Below are positions 8,920-19,520 of a DNA stretch of 64,000 nt, one piece after another; the first letter of the stretch is position 1, and the number at the start of each line of letters is the position of its first letter. Below the pieces are notes generated by a model, which ran no database searches, was not told the origin of the DNA, and was given only the letters and a program-made list of their open reading frames with translations. The DNA comes from Novilysobacter selenitireducens (lineage in GTDB: Bacteria > Pseudomonadota > Gammaproteobacteria > Xanthomonadales > Xanthomonadaceae), in contig NZ_JAINZW010000001.1 in NCBI RefSeq assembly GCF_020026895.1, forward strand, positions 186,001 through 250,000, written 5' to 3'. The position numbers and the translations under genes are program-made.

Positions 8920-8932
8920 GGAGGACTGACCG

Positions 8933-9097
8933 ATGGCTTCCAAGCGCGACAAGATCCGCCTGATTTCGACGGCCAACACCGGCCACTTCTACACCACCGA
9001 CAAGAACAAGAAGAACACGCCGGGCAAGATGGAGATCAAGAAGTACGATCCCGTCGTCCGCAAGCACGTGATCTACAAGGAAGGCAAGATCAAGTGA
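8933..9097 (+). CDS. rpmG: 50S ribosomal protein L33
   Basis: A 54-residue large-subunit protein starting [13 protein letters not shown], with [17 protein letters not shown] and [18 protein letters not shown] strong Shine-Dalgarno (GAGGAGG) sits 7 bp ahead of the ATG. It has no Cys pairs, so it is the zinc-free form, matching the zinc-free L28. It is the last gene of the operon and is followed by a hairpin. Confidence 0.97.
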   Translation: MASKRDKIRLISTANTGHFYTTDKNKKNTPGKMEIKKYDPVVRKHVIYKEGKIK

Positions 9098-9138
9098 CGT
9101 TCTGACCCGTGCGCTGCGCGCACGGCATTGTCAGAACG
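9098..9138 (+). terminator. Hairpin after rpmG
   Basis: Outer arms CGTTCTGAC and GTCAGAACG enclose an inner stem CCGTGCGC / GCGCACGG. It begins directly after the rpmG stop. There is no T run right behind it, so it may act as a transcript-end structure or Rho-assisted terminator. Confidence 0.6.
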
Positions 9139-9281
9139 TCATGCCGGCGAAAGCCGGGATCCAGAGCCCGCCTCAAGGCGGGCTTTGCTTTTCCAGAGTT
9201 CGCAACGCGAACGCCTGTGTCACTGCGTCATCCCGGCGAAAGCCGGGGTCCAGAGCCCGCCGCAAGGCGGGCTTTGCTTTT
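9138..9281. repeat. Two tandem copies of a CCGGCGAAAGCCGG palindromic repeat
   Basis: Two near-identical units of about 55 bases start at 9138 and 9227. Each has a CCGGCGAAAGCCGG palindrome, then GATCCAGAGCCCGCC, and a second hairpin (AGCCCGCC ... GGCGGGCT) followed by TTGCTTTT. Related palindromes occur near 26739, 43851 and 43971. The second hairpin with its T-rich tail could also terminate transcription from rpmG. Confidence 0.75.
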
Positions 9282-9632
9282 GTGGACTCCCCGTCGCGAA
9301 CGGCCGTGATTACGGCATTGCGCTACCGACTTGATAGCGAACGCCTGCGCGTCAGTGCGAACCTGGATTACCTGCGTGGTGCGCGGTCTGTGGCCGGGAC
9401 TTCGACGCCCCAGCTCCCATGGTCGCAACCACATGGTCACCGATCGTGTGCCGCCGACAGGCAATCCTCCGATGTGTTATCCGGCTTGTGGACCGGTATA
9501 TGGAGCCAACACGCCAACCTGTCTGGCCGCTGAGCATTCAGCCGGCGCACACGAAACAACCGCTCCGCCTCGACATCGCCATGACTGGGTCGCCCGCATC
9601 CTGAGCGCCCCGTCAACGCCAATGCCAGTCCG
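9282..9632. other. Gene-poor stretch
   Basis: This region has somewhat lower G+C and no frame with family-like content. I see no RNA gene or recognisable signal in it. It may be decayed DNA. Confidence 0.5.
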
Positions 9633-9953
9633 ATGCGCAGCACGCCCTCCTCCGCCCACCCACGCCACTGGCTCACCTGCTGTGCAGGCGAATGCCTTTG
9701 GACCTGCGTGGCCGCGCTGGCGTCAATCGGATTGCTGGCCGTGTTCGTGCTGGTCTTCGAAGCCCGGCTCGACATCGATGCCCTGCGCCAATCCTTCTTT
9801 GCCCCGGTCAACGTGGTGCGGCTCGTGGTCCTTACTGCGTGCCTGGCGTTGTGGGGGTACATTGCCCGCATCATCCGCACCACGCCAGGCGAGCGTGACC
9901 GGAGCAGGCAGCGCGTCCGGAGTCTGCATACGGGATCGACGCACGCACACTGA
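9633..9953 (+). CDS. Hypothetical small membrane protein
   Basis: A possible 106-residue protein with two hydrophobic helices (about residues 23-42 and 61-79; AALASIGLLAVFVLVFEA and VVRLVVLTACLALWGYIA) separated by a short polar loop and followed by an Arg-rich cytoplasmic tail. Third codon positions are GC-rich within the helices, which supports coding. I recognise no family. No strong ribosome binding site is seen ahead of the ATG, so the exact start and reality of the gene are uncertain. Confidence 0.45.
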   Translation: MRSTPSSAHPRHWLTCCAGECLWTCVAALASIGLLAVFVLVFEARLDIDALRQSFFAPVNVVRLVVLTACLALWGYIARIIRTTPGERDRSRQRVRSLHTGSTHAH

Positions 9954-10055
9954 CGCAACGCTCCGAATTTTCAGCGGCGCTCCCGGCCGCGGCGAGAGCC
10001 GTCTGCCGAACACCGCCCGCTGTCAGTGCCACGCCTACTAGCGAGCTAGCGAGAC

Positions 10056-12005
<1,950 letters not shown>

Positions 12006-12233
12006 GGCGCACTCCGTGAAGCGGTGGGGCTAGTCGGAGACCCAGTGTGCCGCACGGCGCCGACGACGGCATCGCCGGTTCGCACGGTGCGTCACGACGG
12101 TTGCGCGGGTGTGATGCCCGGGCCGGGACTCGAGGCCGGCCGTGCCGCCAAGCCATGCGGCTTAACCGTTCAGCTACTTCGTACAGGTTGCGACCGTCAT
12201 CGACGTGCATGCAGGATGGCCGCGGGGGATCTG

Positions 12234-12632
12234 ATGGCCTATCGAGTTTCGCTGGACACATTGCGCGGCATCATCGACGTGCGCTACTGGGACTGCGTCC
12301 CTGTCGAGCAGCGCCAGGCTGCATTCGAACAGACCAGCACCCTGCTGGCCGAGGGCGCGCCGCGGCGCATCCTGATCGATTTCAGCGGTGCGCGGCAGAC
12401 GGCCGAACCGCTGTCGAGGGTCAGCGATTTCGCCTCGCGCCTGGCGGCGGACGAGGCGCTGCGGCAGTGCCGGATCGCCTTCATCGGCCCGGCATCCAGC
12501 CGCTTCAACATTGCGCTGGAAACACTGTCCAGCGCGCGCGGCTATGCCTTCCGGCGCTTCTTCGATCGCGAAGAGGGGTTGGCCTGGCTGCACGAGCGTG
12601 ACCGTGCGCGGGTGCCACGGCAGGCCGGCTGA
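12234..12632 (+). CDS. Hypothetical protein, STAS/SpoIIAA-like fold candidate
   Basis: A 132-residue cytosolic protein with alternating strands and helices (VSLDTLRGIIDVRYWD, APRRILIDFSGA, CRIAFIGPAS, GYAFRRFFDREEGLAWL). The pattern resembles the small SpoIIAA/STAS-like proteins found singly in gammaproteobacteria, including the final arm typical of DUF-type STAS proteins. The ATG at 12234 is preferred to the one at 12216 because GGGGGA lies about 6 bases ahead. It converges with the EF-hand gene, with stops adjacent. The function is unknown. Confidence 0.6.
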   Translation: MAYRVSLDTLRGIIDVRYWDCVPVEQRQAAFEQTSTLLAEGAPRRILIDFSGARQTAEPLSRVSDFASRLAADEALRQCRIAFIGPASSRFNIALETLSSARGYAFRRFFDREEGLAWLHERDRARVPRQAG

Positions 12633-13004
12633 CTACTGCGGGGGCGCGGCCAGCTCGCGCGCATCCAGCACGCCGTTACCGTCGAGGTCCTGCCGCTTGA
12701 ACGCCGCGGCCAGCGTCGCCAGGTGCGCCTGCCGCGTCACCGCACGTCCTCGGCCGCCGGGCAGTTCACCGGGCGACAGGGTGCCGTCGCCATTGCGGTC
12801 CATGCGTTCGAACGCGTAGCCCATCCACTGCTGGTATTCGGCCAGCGACACGGTGGCGTTGGCGTCGGTGTCCATGCGCGCCAGGTAGTCGCCGGTGTCG
12901 CGCACCTGGGCCTGCACGAGGCCGGCGACCGCCAGCCACAGTGATGCGCCCAGCACACAACACCAGGCCCGTCGCGGACGGGCATGCGTCTGTCCCGGAC
13001 ACAA
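12633..13004 (-). CDS. Secreted EF-hand calcium-binding protein
   Basis: A small exported protein with a signal sequence (hydrophobic core LGASLWLAVAGLVQAQ) and three EF-hand-like loops: DTDANATVSLAE, DRNGDGTLSPGE and DLDGNGVLDARE, the last two canonical. It probably binds calcium in the periplasm or outside the cell. The open frame extends to 13052, but that part overlaps the terminator of the desaturase gene. The TTG at 13004 gives a signal peptide with an Arg-rich n-region; a GTG at 12956 is an alternative. No enzymatic domain is attached. Confidence 0.75.
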   Translation of the reverse strand: MCPGQTHARPRRAWCCVLGASLWLAVAGLVQAQVRDTGDYLARMDTDANATVSLAEYQQWMGYAFERMDRNGDGTLSPGELPGGRGRAVTRQAHLATLAAAFKRQDLDGNGVLDARELAAPPQ

Positions 13005-13029
13005 AAAACCCGCGCGGTGAGGCGCGGGT
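13003..13029 (-). terminator. Rho-independent terminator of the desaturase gene
   Basis: Read on the minus strand: ACCCGCGC, a 6-base loop, GCGCGGGT, then a run of T. It lies 36 bp after the desaturase stop and overlaps the likely start of the next gene. Confidence 0.88.
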
Positions 13030-13064
13030 CGTTTGCGGTGCGATGCCGTCACGGCAGGTGCCGG

Positions 13065-14249
13065 TCAGGCGCGCGCCGGTGCCAGCGCGTAGCCCTTCAG
13101 GCGTTGCGAGAACTGCTCCAGCGACTTGATGCCGCTGGCCTCGGCTTCCGCGCACCACGCATGCAGGCGCTGCAGCGTGGCCTGGGCGTCGTGCGAACGG
13201 TCGTCCAGCACCTGCGCCAGGCGCTCGCGGAACTGCGCCAGCGTCGCCATCTTCGGACGCTCGGCGATCCACGCCTGCAGGCGGGCCCGCTTGTCGTCGT
13301 CCAGCCAGCGGCCGCCGTCGGCCAGTGCCTTGCGCAGCGGGCGCGGCAGCCTGTCGTTGGTGGAGCGCAACGTCGGCAGGGTGACGCCGCGGTAGTAGTC
13401 GGTCATGGCCTGGAAGCGGATCGCCAGCAGCGCCTTGAGCGTTTCGCCGTCCGGCATGGCGATGTTCGGGCGCACGTCCAGCGACGGCGCCACGCGCAGC
13501 ACCTTGGCCAGGCCGACCTTCTCGAACAGCTTGATGGTGCTCCAGCCGATGTCGAACTCGAACTTGCGCAGCGCGAACTTCGCCGAGCTGGGGAAGGCGT
13601 GGTGGTTGTTGTGCAGCTCTTCGCCGCCGATCCAGAAGCCCCACGGGGTGAGGTTGGTCGAGGTGTCGGCGCTCTCGAAGTTGCGGTAGCCCCACCAGTG
13701 GCCCAGGCCGTTGACCACGCCGGCGGCCCAGAACGGGATCCACGCCATCTGCAGCGCCCAGATCGCCACGCCCGCCGCGCCGAACAGCGCGAAGCTGATG
13801 AACAGCAGCAGGGTCGGGCCCAATGTCGCGTGCGGGGTGTAGAGCTTGCGCTCGATCCAGTCGTCCGGGCAGCCCTTGCCGTATTTCTCGATGGCGTCGC
13901 GGTCGCTGCGCGCCTCGCGGTAGAGTTCCACGCCGCGCCAGAACACGGTCTTGATGCCCTTGACCTGCGGGCTGTGCGGATCCTCTTCGGTCTCGCACTT
14001 GGCGTGGTGCTTGCGGTGGATCGCCGCCCACTCGCGGGTGATCATCGACGTGGTCAGCCACGTCCAGAACCGGAACACATGCGCGATGGCCGGGTGGAAG
14101 TCGACCGAGCGGTGCGCCATCGAACGGTGCAGGTACAGCGTCACCGAGAAAATGGTGAGCTGGGTGGCGACCAGGAAATAGATGACGAGCGTGCCGAGGC
14201 TGGCTTGCACCAGGCCGCCGGCGAGGAAGTCGATCAGGGAAGCGGGCAT
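13065..14249 (-). CDS. Acyl-CoA/acyl-lipid delta-9 fatty acid desaturase
   Basis: A 394-residue integral membrane di-iron enzyme that puts a cis double bond in saturated acyl chains using oxygen. The three histidine boxes are present: HRSMAH, HRKHH and HNNHH. Four hydrophobic segments surround them (about residues 8-38 and 145-185). The family core ends near residue 290; the last 100 residues are a charged helical extension often seen in proteobacterial DesA-like forms. It ends at a good terminator and diverges from mutM by about 215 bp. It probably adjusts membrane fluidity together with the cyclopropane synthase at 26935. Confidence 0.92.
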   Translation of the reverse strand: MPASLIDFLAGGLVQASLGTLVIYFLVATQLTIFSVTLYLHRSMAHRSVDFHPAIAHVFRFWTWLTTSMITREWAAIHRKHHAKCETEEDPHSPQVKGIKTVFWRGVELYREARSDRDAIEKYGKGCPDDWIERKLYTPHATLGPTLLLFISFALFGAAGVAIWALQMAWIPFWAAGVVNGLGHWWGYRNFESADTSTNLTPWGFWIGGEELHNNHHAFPSSAKFALRKFEFDIGWSTIKLFEKVGLAKVLRVAPSLDVRPNIAMPDGETLKALLAIRFQAMTDYYRGVTLPTLRSTNDRLPRPLRKALADGGRWLDDDKRARLQAWIAERPKMATLAQFRERLAQVLDDRSHDAQATLQRLHAWCAEAEASGIKSLEQFSQRLKGYALAPARA

Positions 14250-14465
14250 TGCGTACTCCGGAGCGGATGGCGACCGGCTTCACGCCAGGTCCACGCACGA
14301 TGATGCCACCGCTGGCCCACCGTTCGCGCGGGTATGGAGGTGGGGTCGTTCAGCTGCGACCGCAAGCGCGGCGGGCATCACGGGCGCCTCTGCGTGTTCA
14401 CCAAGGAGGCCACGACGCGCGGAAGCCGGCGTTACCGCCGTCGATGCCGCCGCTAAGCTGGCGCG

Positions 14466-15278
14466 ATGCCCGAACTGCCCGAAGTCGAAACCACCCGCGC
14501 CGGCCTGGCGCTGCACCTGGTCGGCCGCACCGTCGTGTCCACCACGTTGCGCCGGCCGGACCTGCGCTGGCCGATCGCGCGCGAGGTCGTCGACCGCCTG
14601 CCCGGCCACCGCATCGAGGGCGTGCGCCGCCGCGCCAAGTACCTGCTGGTCGACAGCGCCGCCGGCAGCGCGCTGCTGCACCTGGGCATGTCCGGCAGCC
14701 TGCGCGTGCTGCCCGGCGACACGGCCGTGCGCGCGCACGACCACGTCGATTTCGCGCTCGACGACGGCCGGGTGCTGCGCTTCAACGACCCGCGCCGTTT
14801 CGGCTGCCTGCTGTGGCAGCCGCCCGGTGAAGTGCACCCACTGCTGGCGGGGCTGGGGCCGGAGCCGCTGTCGGCAGCCTTCGACGGCGACTACCTGTTC
14901 GCGTTGTCGCGCGGGCGCAGCGCGCCGGTCAAGGCGTTCCTGATGGATCAGCGGGTGGTGGTCGGGGTGGGCAACATCTATGTCGCCGAGGCGCTGTTCG
15001 CCGCGGGCATCTCGCCGCTGCGGCCGGCCGGGCGCATCTCGCGCGAACGCTACGCACGCCTGGCCGAGGCAGTGAAGGCGATCCTCGCCTACGCCATCAC
15101 CCGCGGCGGCACCACCCTGCGCGACTTCATCAGCCCGGACGGGGCGCCCGGCTACTTCGAGCAGGAGCTGTCGGCCTACGGCCGCGGCGGCGAGCCGTGC
15201 CCGCGCTGCGGCCGCGCGCTGCGGCAGGCGACCGTCGGCCAGCGCGCCACGGTGTGGTGCGGCCACTGCCAGCGCTAG
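14466..15278 (+). CDS. mutM: Formamidopyrimidine-DNA glycosylase
   Basis: A 270-residue bifunctional glycosylase/AP lyase that removes 8-oxoguanine and other oxidised purines. The N-terminal PELPEVET holds the catalytic Pro2 and Glu3. RFNDPRRFG is conserved, VGVGNIYVAEALF lies in the helix-two-turn-helix, and the C-terminal zinc finger is complete (CPRC, 16 residues, CGHC). Length is normal. With xthA at 2364 the window carries two base-excision repair genes. Confidence 0.97.
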   Translation: MPELPEVETTRAGLALHLVGRTVVSTTLRRPDLRWPIAREVVDRLPGHRIEGVRRRAKYLLVDSAAGSALLHLGMSGSLRVLPGDTAVRAHDHVDFALDDGRVLRFNDPRRFGCLLWQPPGEVHPLLAGLGPEPLSAAFDGDYLFALSRGRSAPVKAFLMDQRVVVGVGNIYVAEALFAAGISPLRPAGRISRERYARLAEAVKAILAYAITRGGTTLRDFISPDGAPGYFEQELSAYGRGGEPCPRCGRALRQATVGQRATVWCGHCQR

Positions 15279-15338
15279 CGGCTGCGCGACCCGGCGCCGG
15301 CACGTTCCGTGCCAACCGAGGGGTGTGGCCGGATGGCG

Positions 15339-15366
15339 TTTCACCGTCGCAACGACGCGCTATAGT
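15339..15366 (+). promoter_or_regulatory. Possible promoter of the ECF sigma gene
   Basis: TTTCAC (15339-15344), a 16-base spacer and TATAGT (15361-15366) lie 26 bp ahead of the ATG. A housekeeping-type promoter would suit a sigma factor controlled after translation. Confidence 0.4.
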
Positions 15367-15391
15367 CCGCGCAATCGCCACGGGGGACACG

Positions 15392-15955
15392 ATGGCTGAC
15401 ACCGCCGAGATCACGGTACTGCTGGATGCAGCGCGCGACGGCGACCGCGGCGCGCTCGATCGCGTGCTCGCGACGCTCTACCAGGAACTGCACACCATGG
15501 CCCGCCGGCAACTGGCCGGGCAGCACGGGCACACGCTCGATGCCACCGCGCTGGTGCACGAGGCCTACCTCAAGCTGATCGGCCGCCGCGAGGCACAGTT
15601 CGACGACCGCGCCCACTTCTTCGCCTATGCGGCCTCGGCCATGCGCAGCGTGGTGGTGGACTACGCCCGCCAGCGCCTGGCGCAGAAGCGCGGCGGCGAC
15701 CTGCACCGCGTCACCGACCTGCCAGAGGACCTGGAAGGCGGCGTGCGCCTGGACGAGGAAACCCTCGGCCTGGACACCGCCCTGACCCGGCTGGCCGCGG
15801 TCGACCAGAAGCTGGCGCAGGTGGTGGAGCTGCGCTATTTCGCCGGCCTCTCGGAGCTGGAGATCGCCGCGCTGCTCAAGCGCTCCGAACGCAGCATCCG
15901 CCGCGACTGGCAGAAGGCCCGGCTGTTCCTGCTGGCCTCGCTCAAGGACGCCTGA
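15392..15955 (+). CDS. ECF sigma factor (TIGR02999/ECF43-like)
   Basis: A 187-residue RNA polymerase sigma factor with region 2 (about residues 10-95; ATALVHEAYLKLIGR, HFFAYAASAMRSVVVDYAR) and region 4 (about 130-185; VELRYFAGLSELEIAALL, then RSIRRDWQKARLFLL). It belongs to the type found next to TPR-bearing Ser/Thr kinases. In region 2.2 the usual acidic DAED-type motif reads DATA, with Thr52 where an acidic residue normally contacts RNA polymerase. In studied Xanthomonas and Vibrio pairs, kinase phosphorylation of such a Thr switches the sigma on. No anti-sigma gene is present. The kinase gene follows 14 bp later. Confidence 0.92.
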   Translation: MADTAEITVLLDAARDGDRGALDRVLATLYQELHTMARRQLAGQHGHTLDATALVHEAYLKLIGRREAQFDDRAHFFAYAASAMRSVVVDYARQRLAQKRGGDLHRVTDLPEDLEGGVRLDEETLGLDTALTRLAAVDQKLAQVVELRYFAGLSELEIAALLKRSERSIRRDWQKARLFLLASLKDA

Positions 15956-15969
15956 CCGGCGAGCGCTGG

Positions 15970-18807
15970 ATGGACGCCGAGCGCTGGCAACGGCTGTCCC
16001 CGCTGCTCGATGCGCTGTTCGAGCTGGACCCGCCGGCGCGTGAGCGGCGGCTGGCCGAATTGCGCGACGAGGACGCCGGACTGGCGGCCGAGCTCGAGGC
16101 GCTGGTCGCGTTGGAGGAGGGCAGCGAGGACTTCCTGTCCAAGCCCGCGGTCTCGCCGCTGGCCGGCCTGCACCCGGGCCAGGAAATCGGGCCGTACCGG
16201 TTGGACCGGCAGATCGGCGAGGGCGGCATGGGCCAGGTGTGGCGCGCCTCGCGCGCCGACGGCCTGTACGAGCGCCGGGTCGCGCTCAAACTCCTGCGTC
16301 CGGGCCTGGCCGACACCAACCTGCGGCTGCACTTCACCCGCGAGCGGCAGATCCTGGCGCGCCTGGCGCATCCCAACATCGCGCGCCTTCTGGATGCCGG
16401 CGTCACCGGCGACGGCCAGCCGTACCTCGCGCTGGAGTACGTCGACGGCCGGCCGATCACCGACTACTGCCGAGAGCACGACGTGCCGCTGGATGCGCGG
16501 CTGCGCATGTTCGCGCAGGTGTGCGACGCGGTCAGCCACGCCCACGCCAACCTGATCGTCCATCGCGACCTCAAACCGTCCAACATCCTGGTGACGCCGG
16601 CGGGCGACGTCCGCCTGCTGGACTTTGGCATCGCCAAGCTGCTCGACGGCGAGCCGGCCGCACCGGAGCACACCGGCACCGGCGTGCGCGCGTTCACCCT
16701 GCACTACGCCGCGCCCGAGCAGATCCGCGGCGAACCGGTGAGCACGATGACCGACGTGTATTCGCTGGGCGTGGTGCTGTACGAGCTGCTGACCGGCTGC
16801 AAGCCGTACCGGCCCGAGCGCACCAGCGACGCCGCGTGGGAGGAAGCGATCCTCACCGGCGACGTGCCGCGGCCGTCGCAGGCGGCATTGCAGGGCACCG
16901 ACAGCGGGGTCGGCTCGACGCCGTCACGCAAGCGCGCCCGGGCGCTTTCCGGCGACCTGGACAACATCGTGCTCAAGGCGATGGCGCGTCGCCCCGAGCA
17001 GCGCTACCCCTCGGTGGAGGCGATGTCGCTGGACCTGCGCCGGCATGCCGCCGGCCGGCCGGTGCTGGCGCGGCCGCAGAGCGTGGGCTACCGCGTGCGC
17101 AAGTTCGTGCACCGCCACCGCTGGGCCGTCGCCAGCGGATCGCTCGTGGGCGCGGTCGTCGCGGTCGCACTGGCCAGCGTCGCCTGGCAGGCACGCGAGG
17201 CGGTAGCCGAGGCCAGCCGTGCACAGGCAATGCAGGACTTCATGGTCGGCCTGTTCGAGAGCGCACGCGGACACGGCGAGGCGGGGCCGCTCGACCTGCG
17301 CGACCTGCTCGACACCGCGGTGGAGCGTGGCAACCGTCAGCTGGCGCGGCAGCCGCGCGCGCGCGCCGAACTGCTCGGCGTGGTCGCGCGCGTGCGCACC
17401 GGCCTGGGCGACTACGACCAGGCCGCGCAGTTGCTCGAGCGCCAGGCACTGATCGTGGACACGCTGGACGACATTCCCGACGGCCTGCGGCTGGAGTCGC
17501 TGACCCAGCGCGGCCGCGTGCACCGGCTGCGTGGCCAGCCGCAGGCCTGCATCGAGCTGATGGCGCCGGCACTGCGCTTCGCCCGCGGCGAACAGTCGCA
17601 GCTGCCTGCGCAGGCGGCCGAGTTCAAGTCGCAGCTGGGCCGCTGCTACCGCGCCACCGGCGCCCGGCAACAGGCGCGGCAGCTGTTCGAGCGGTCGCTC
17701 GTGCTGCGCAATGGCGCCGACGGCGATGCGCTGGGCGAGGTGGAGAACCGCATGGACCTGGCCGGGCTGGAAGCCGACGCCGGACGCCTGCAGGTGGCCT
17801 TGAAGGGGTTCGAAGACGCCCGCGCGCAGCTGACCCGTGAAGTCGGCGATCGCCACGGGCTGATGGTCGAGATCCGCCACAACCTCGGCCGGCTGCATCG
17901 CGCGCTGGGGCAGATGGATGCGGCCGAACGCGAAGTGCGCGGCGCGCTGGCGGTGGCGCTGGCGGTCGACGGGCCGGCGCATCCGTCGACCCTGGCGGTG
18001 CGACGCGAGCTGGCGTCGATCCTGATGCAGCGCGGGCAGCTGGCGGCCGCCCGCATCGAACTGGAGGAAACCCACCGGCGCCTGCTGGCCCGGTTGGGGC
18101 CCCACCACGTCGACCTGGCCGGCAGCCACGCGCAACTGGCGCAGCTGGCGCACGAGCAGGGCAACACCGCGGCCGCGTTGGCGGCGTCCCGACAGGCACT
18201 GGCGATCGCCCGCACCAGTGGCGACCCGCTGCGTATCGCCGAGGCCGAAACCAGCCTGGCCGCGCTGTTCGCGGACGACCGGCCTGCGCAGGCGCGCGAG
18301 CTGCTGTTGCAGGCGCGTGCGCGTCGCGTGCGCGCGCTCGGCGACGGGGATGCGAAGGTCGCGTCAGTGGACATGCGCCTGGGCGCGGTCGAGTTCGACC
18401 TCGGGCTCCGGGACGCCGGCCTGGCGCGGATGCGCAGCGCCCTGCCGGCATTGTCCGACGCCCACGGCACTGCGCATGCCAAGACCTGGCGCGCCACGCT
18501 GGCGCTGGCATGGCGCGCGGCGCTGGCGGGCGACGCGAAGGCCGCGACCACGGTGGCGGCGATGGCGCAAAGCCCTGCCACCGTGGCCGACGACGACCTG
18601 CGTCGCGTCACCTGGCGCGCGCGCGCCTACGACGGCGATCTCGCCTGCCGCAATGGCCGGCCCGATGCCGGCGCGCGCGTGCTCGCCGTGCTTGCGAGCG
18701 AACTGGAACAGGCCCAGCCCGAAGGCGGCGTGCTGCGTCGTGATGTCACCGAATTGCAGCGCGCGTGCGATGCGCAGGCATCGCGGGTGGCCGCAGGTCA
18801 GGGCTGA
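15970..18807 (+). CDS. Membrane Ser/Thr protein kinase with C-terminal TPR repeats
   Basis: A 945-residue Hanks-type kinase, probably the activator of the ECF sigma factor encoded just upstream. The kinase domain spans about residues 76-350: glycine loop IGEGGMGQVW, VALKLL with Lys107, HRDLKPSN with Asp200, and LLDFGIAKLL. A single membrane helix lies near 385-406 (WAVASGSLVGAVVAVALASVAW). The rest, about 530 residues outside the membrane, is a helical TPR array likely to sense a ligand or partner. The short N-terminal region before the kinase (WQRLSPLLDALFELDPPAR) is typical for this family. It forms a two-gene operon with the sigma factor and converges on tdk. Confidence 0.93.
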   Translation: MDAERWQRLSPLLDALFELDPPARERRLAELRDEDAGLAAELEALVALEEGSEDFLSKPAVSPLAGLHPGQEIGPYRLDRQIGEGGMGQVWRASRADGLYERRVALKLLRPGLADTNLRLHFTRERQILARLAHPNIARLLDAGVTGDGQPYLALEYVDGRPITDYCREHDVPLDARLRMFAQVCDAVSHAHANLIVHRDLKPSNILVTPAGDVRLLDFGIAKLLDGEPAAPEHTGTGVRAFTLHYAAPEQIRGEPVSTMTDVYSLGVVLYELLTGCKPYRPERTSDAAWEEAILTGDVPRPSQAALQGTDSGVGSTPSRKRARALSGDLDNIVLKAMARRPEQRYPSVEAMSLDLRRHAAGRPVLARPQSVGYRVRKFVHRHRWAVASGSLVGAVVAVALASVAWQAREAVAEASRAQAMQDFMVGLFESARGHGEAGPLDLRDLLDTAVERGNRQLARQPRARAELLGVVARVRTGLGDYDQAAQLLERQALIVDTLDDIPDGLRLESLTQRGRVHRLRGQPQACIELMAPALRFARGEQSQLPAQAAEFKSQLGRCYRATGARQQARQLFERSLVLRNGADGDALGEVENRMDLAGLEADAGRLQVALKGFEDARAQLTREVGDRHGLMVEIRHNLGRLHRALGQMDAAEREVRGALAVALAVDGPAHPSTLAVRRELASILMQRGQLAAARIELEETHRRLLARLGPHHVDLAGSHAQLAQLAHEQGNTAAALAASRQALAIARTSGDPLRIAEAETSLAALFADDRPAQARELLLQARARRVRALGDGDAKVASVDMRLGAVEFDLGLRDAGLARMRSALPALSDAHGTAHAKTWRATLALAWRAALAGDAKAATTVAAMAQSPATVADDDLRRVTWRARAYDGDLACRNGRPDAGARVLAVLASELEQAQPEGGVLRRDVTELQRACDAQASRVAAGQG

Positions 18808-18835
18808 CGCTGCGGCAGGGTGAGGCTGCCGCGGC

Positions 18836-19456
18836 CTACAACGGCAGCGGGGGCTGCAGCGGGTCGATCCGCCCCTCGCCCCGCATCACCGCCTTGAACT
18901 CCGCGCGCGATACCGACACGTAGCGCTCGTTGCCGCCGATCTCCACCTGCGGCCCGGCCTGCACGGCGCGGCCGGCTTCGTCGACGCGCACCGTCATCGT
19001 TGCCTTCTTGCCGGTGTGGCAGATCGTCTTGATCTCGGTGAGCTCATCGGCCCACGCCAGCAGGTAGCGGCTGCCCTCGAACAGCTCGCCGCGGAAGTCC
19101 GTGCGCAGCCCGTAGCAGAGCACCGGGATGCGCAACGCATCGACCACCTCCGACAGTTGCCACACCTGGCTGCGCGACAGGAACTGCGCCTCGTCCACCA
19201 GCACGCAGTGCAACGGCCCGTGTGCGGCAATGTCCGCGCGCACCCGCGCCTCCAGGTCGTCATCGGGCCCGAAGCCGACGGCCTCGGCGCTCAGCCCGAT
19301 ACGCGAAGCCACGGTACCGCTGCCGGCGCGGTGGTCCAGCGCCGGCGTCAGGATCGCCACCCGCATCCCGCGCTCGCGGTAGTTGTGCGCCGACTGCAGC
19401 AGTGTGGTGGTCTTCCCGGCATTCATCGCCGAGTAGTAGAAGTAGAGCTTGGCCAT
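18836..19456 (-). CDS. tdk: Thymidine kinase (TK1-like)
   Basis: A 206-residue enzyme that phosphorylates thymidine in the salvage pathway. Residues include [15 protein letters not shown] (P-loop), the catalytic region [24 protein letters not shown] and [12 protein letters not shown]. Family members usually bind a structural zinc through two Cys pairs. Here ICHTGKKA keeps only one Cys of the first pair and SVSRAEF has none, so the zinc site appears lost. Length is normal. It diverges from rep by 64 bp. Confidence 0.94.
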   Translation of the reverse strand: MAKLYFYYSAMNAGKTTTLLQSAHNYRERGMRVAILTPALDHRAGSGTVASRIGLSAEAVGFGPDDDLEARVRADIAAHGPLHCVLVDEAQFLSRSQVWQLSEVVDALRIPVLCYGLRTDFRGELFEGSRYLLAWADELTEIKTICHTGKKATMTVRVDEAGRAVQAGPQVEIGGNERYVSVSRAEFKAVMRGEGRIDPLQPPLPL

Positions 19457-19520
19457 GGGGCAATTCTAGGCGGGCGGGTGGTGGGGACTACAATGCGCGG
19501 CCGCCACGCCCCGACGCCCC

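Noticed and set aside
9138-9281. Two spaced repeats considered as a small CRISPR array
   Set aside because: Only two units, each internally palindromic with hairpins and a T tail, of a type also found elsewhere in the window; no cas genes.
13005-13052. N-terminal extension of the EF-hand protein
   Set aside because: These codons overlap the desaturase terminator and give no signal-like sequence; a later start gives a proper signal peptide.
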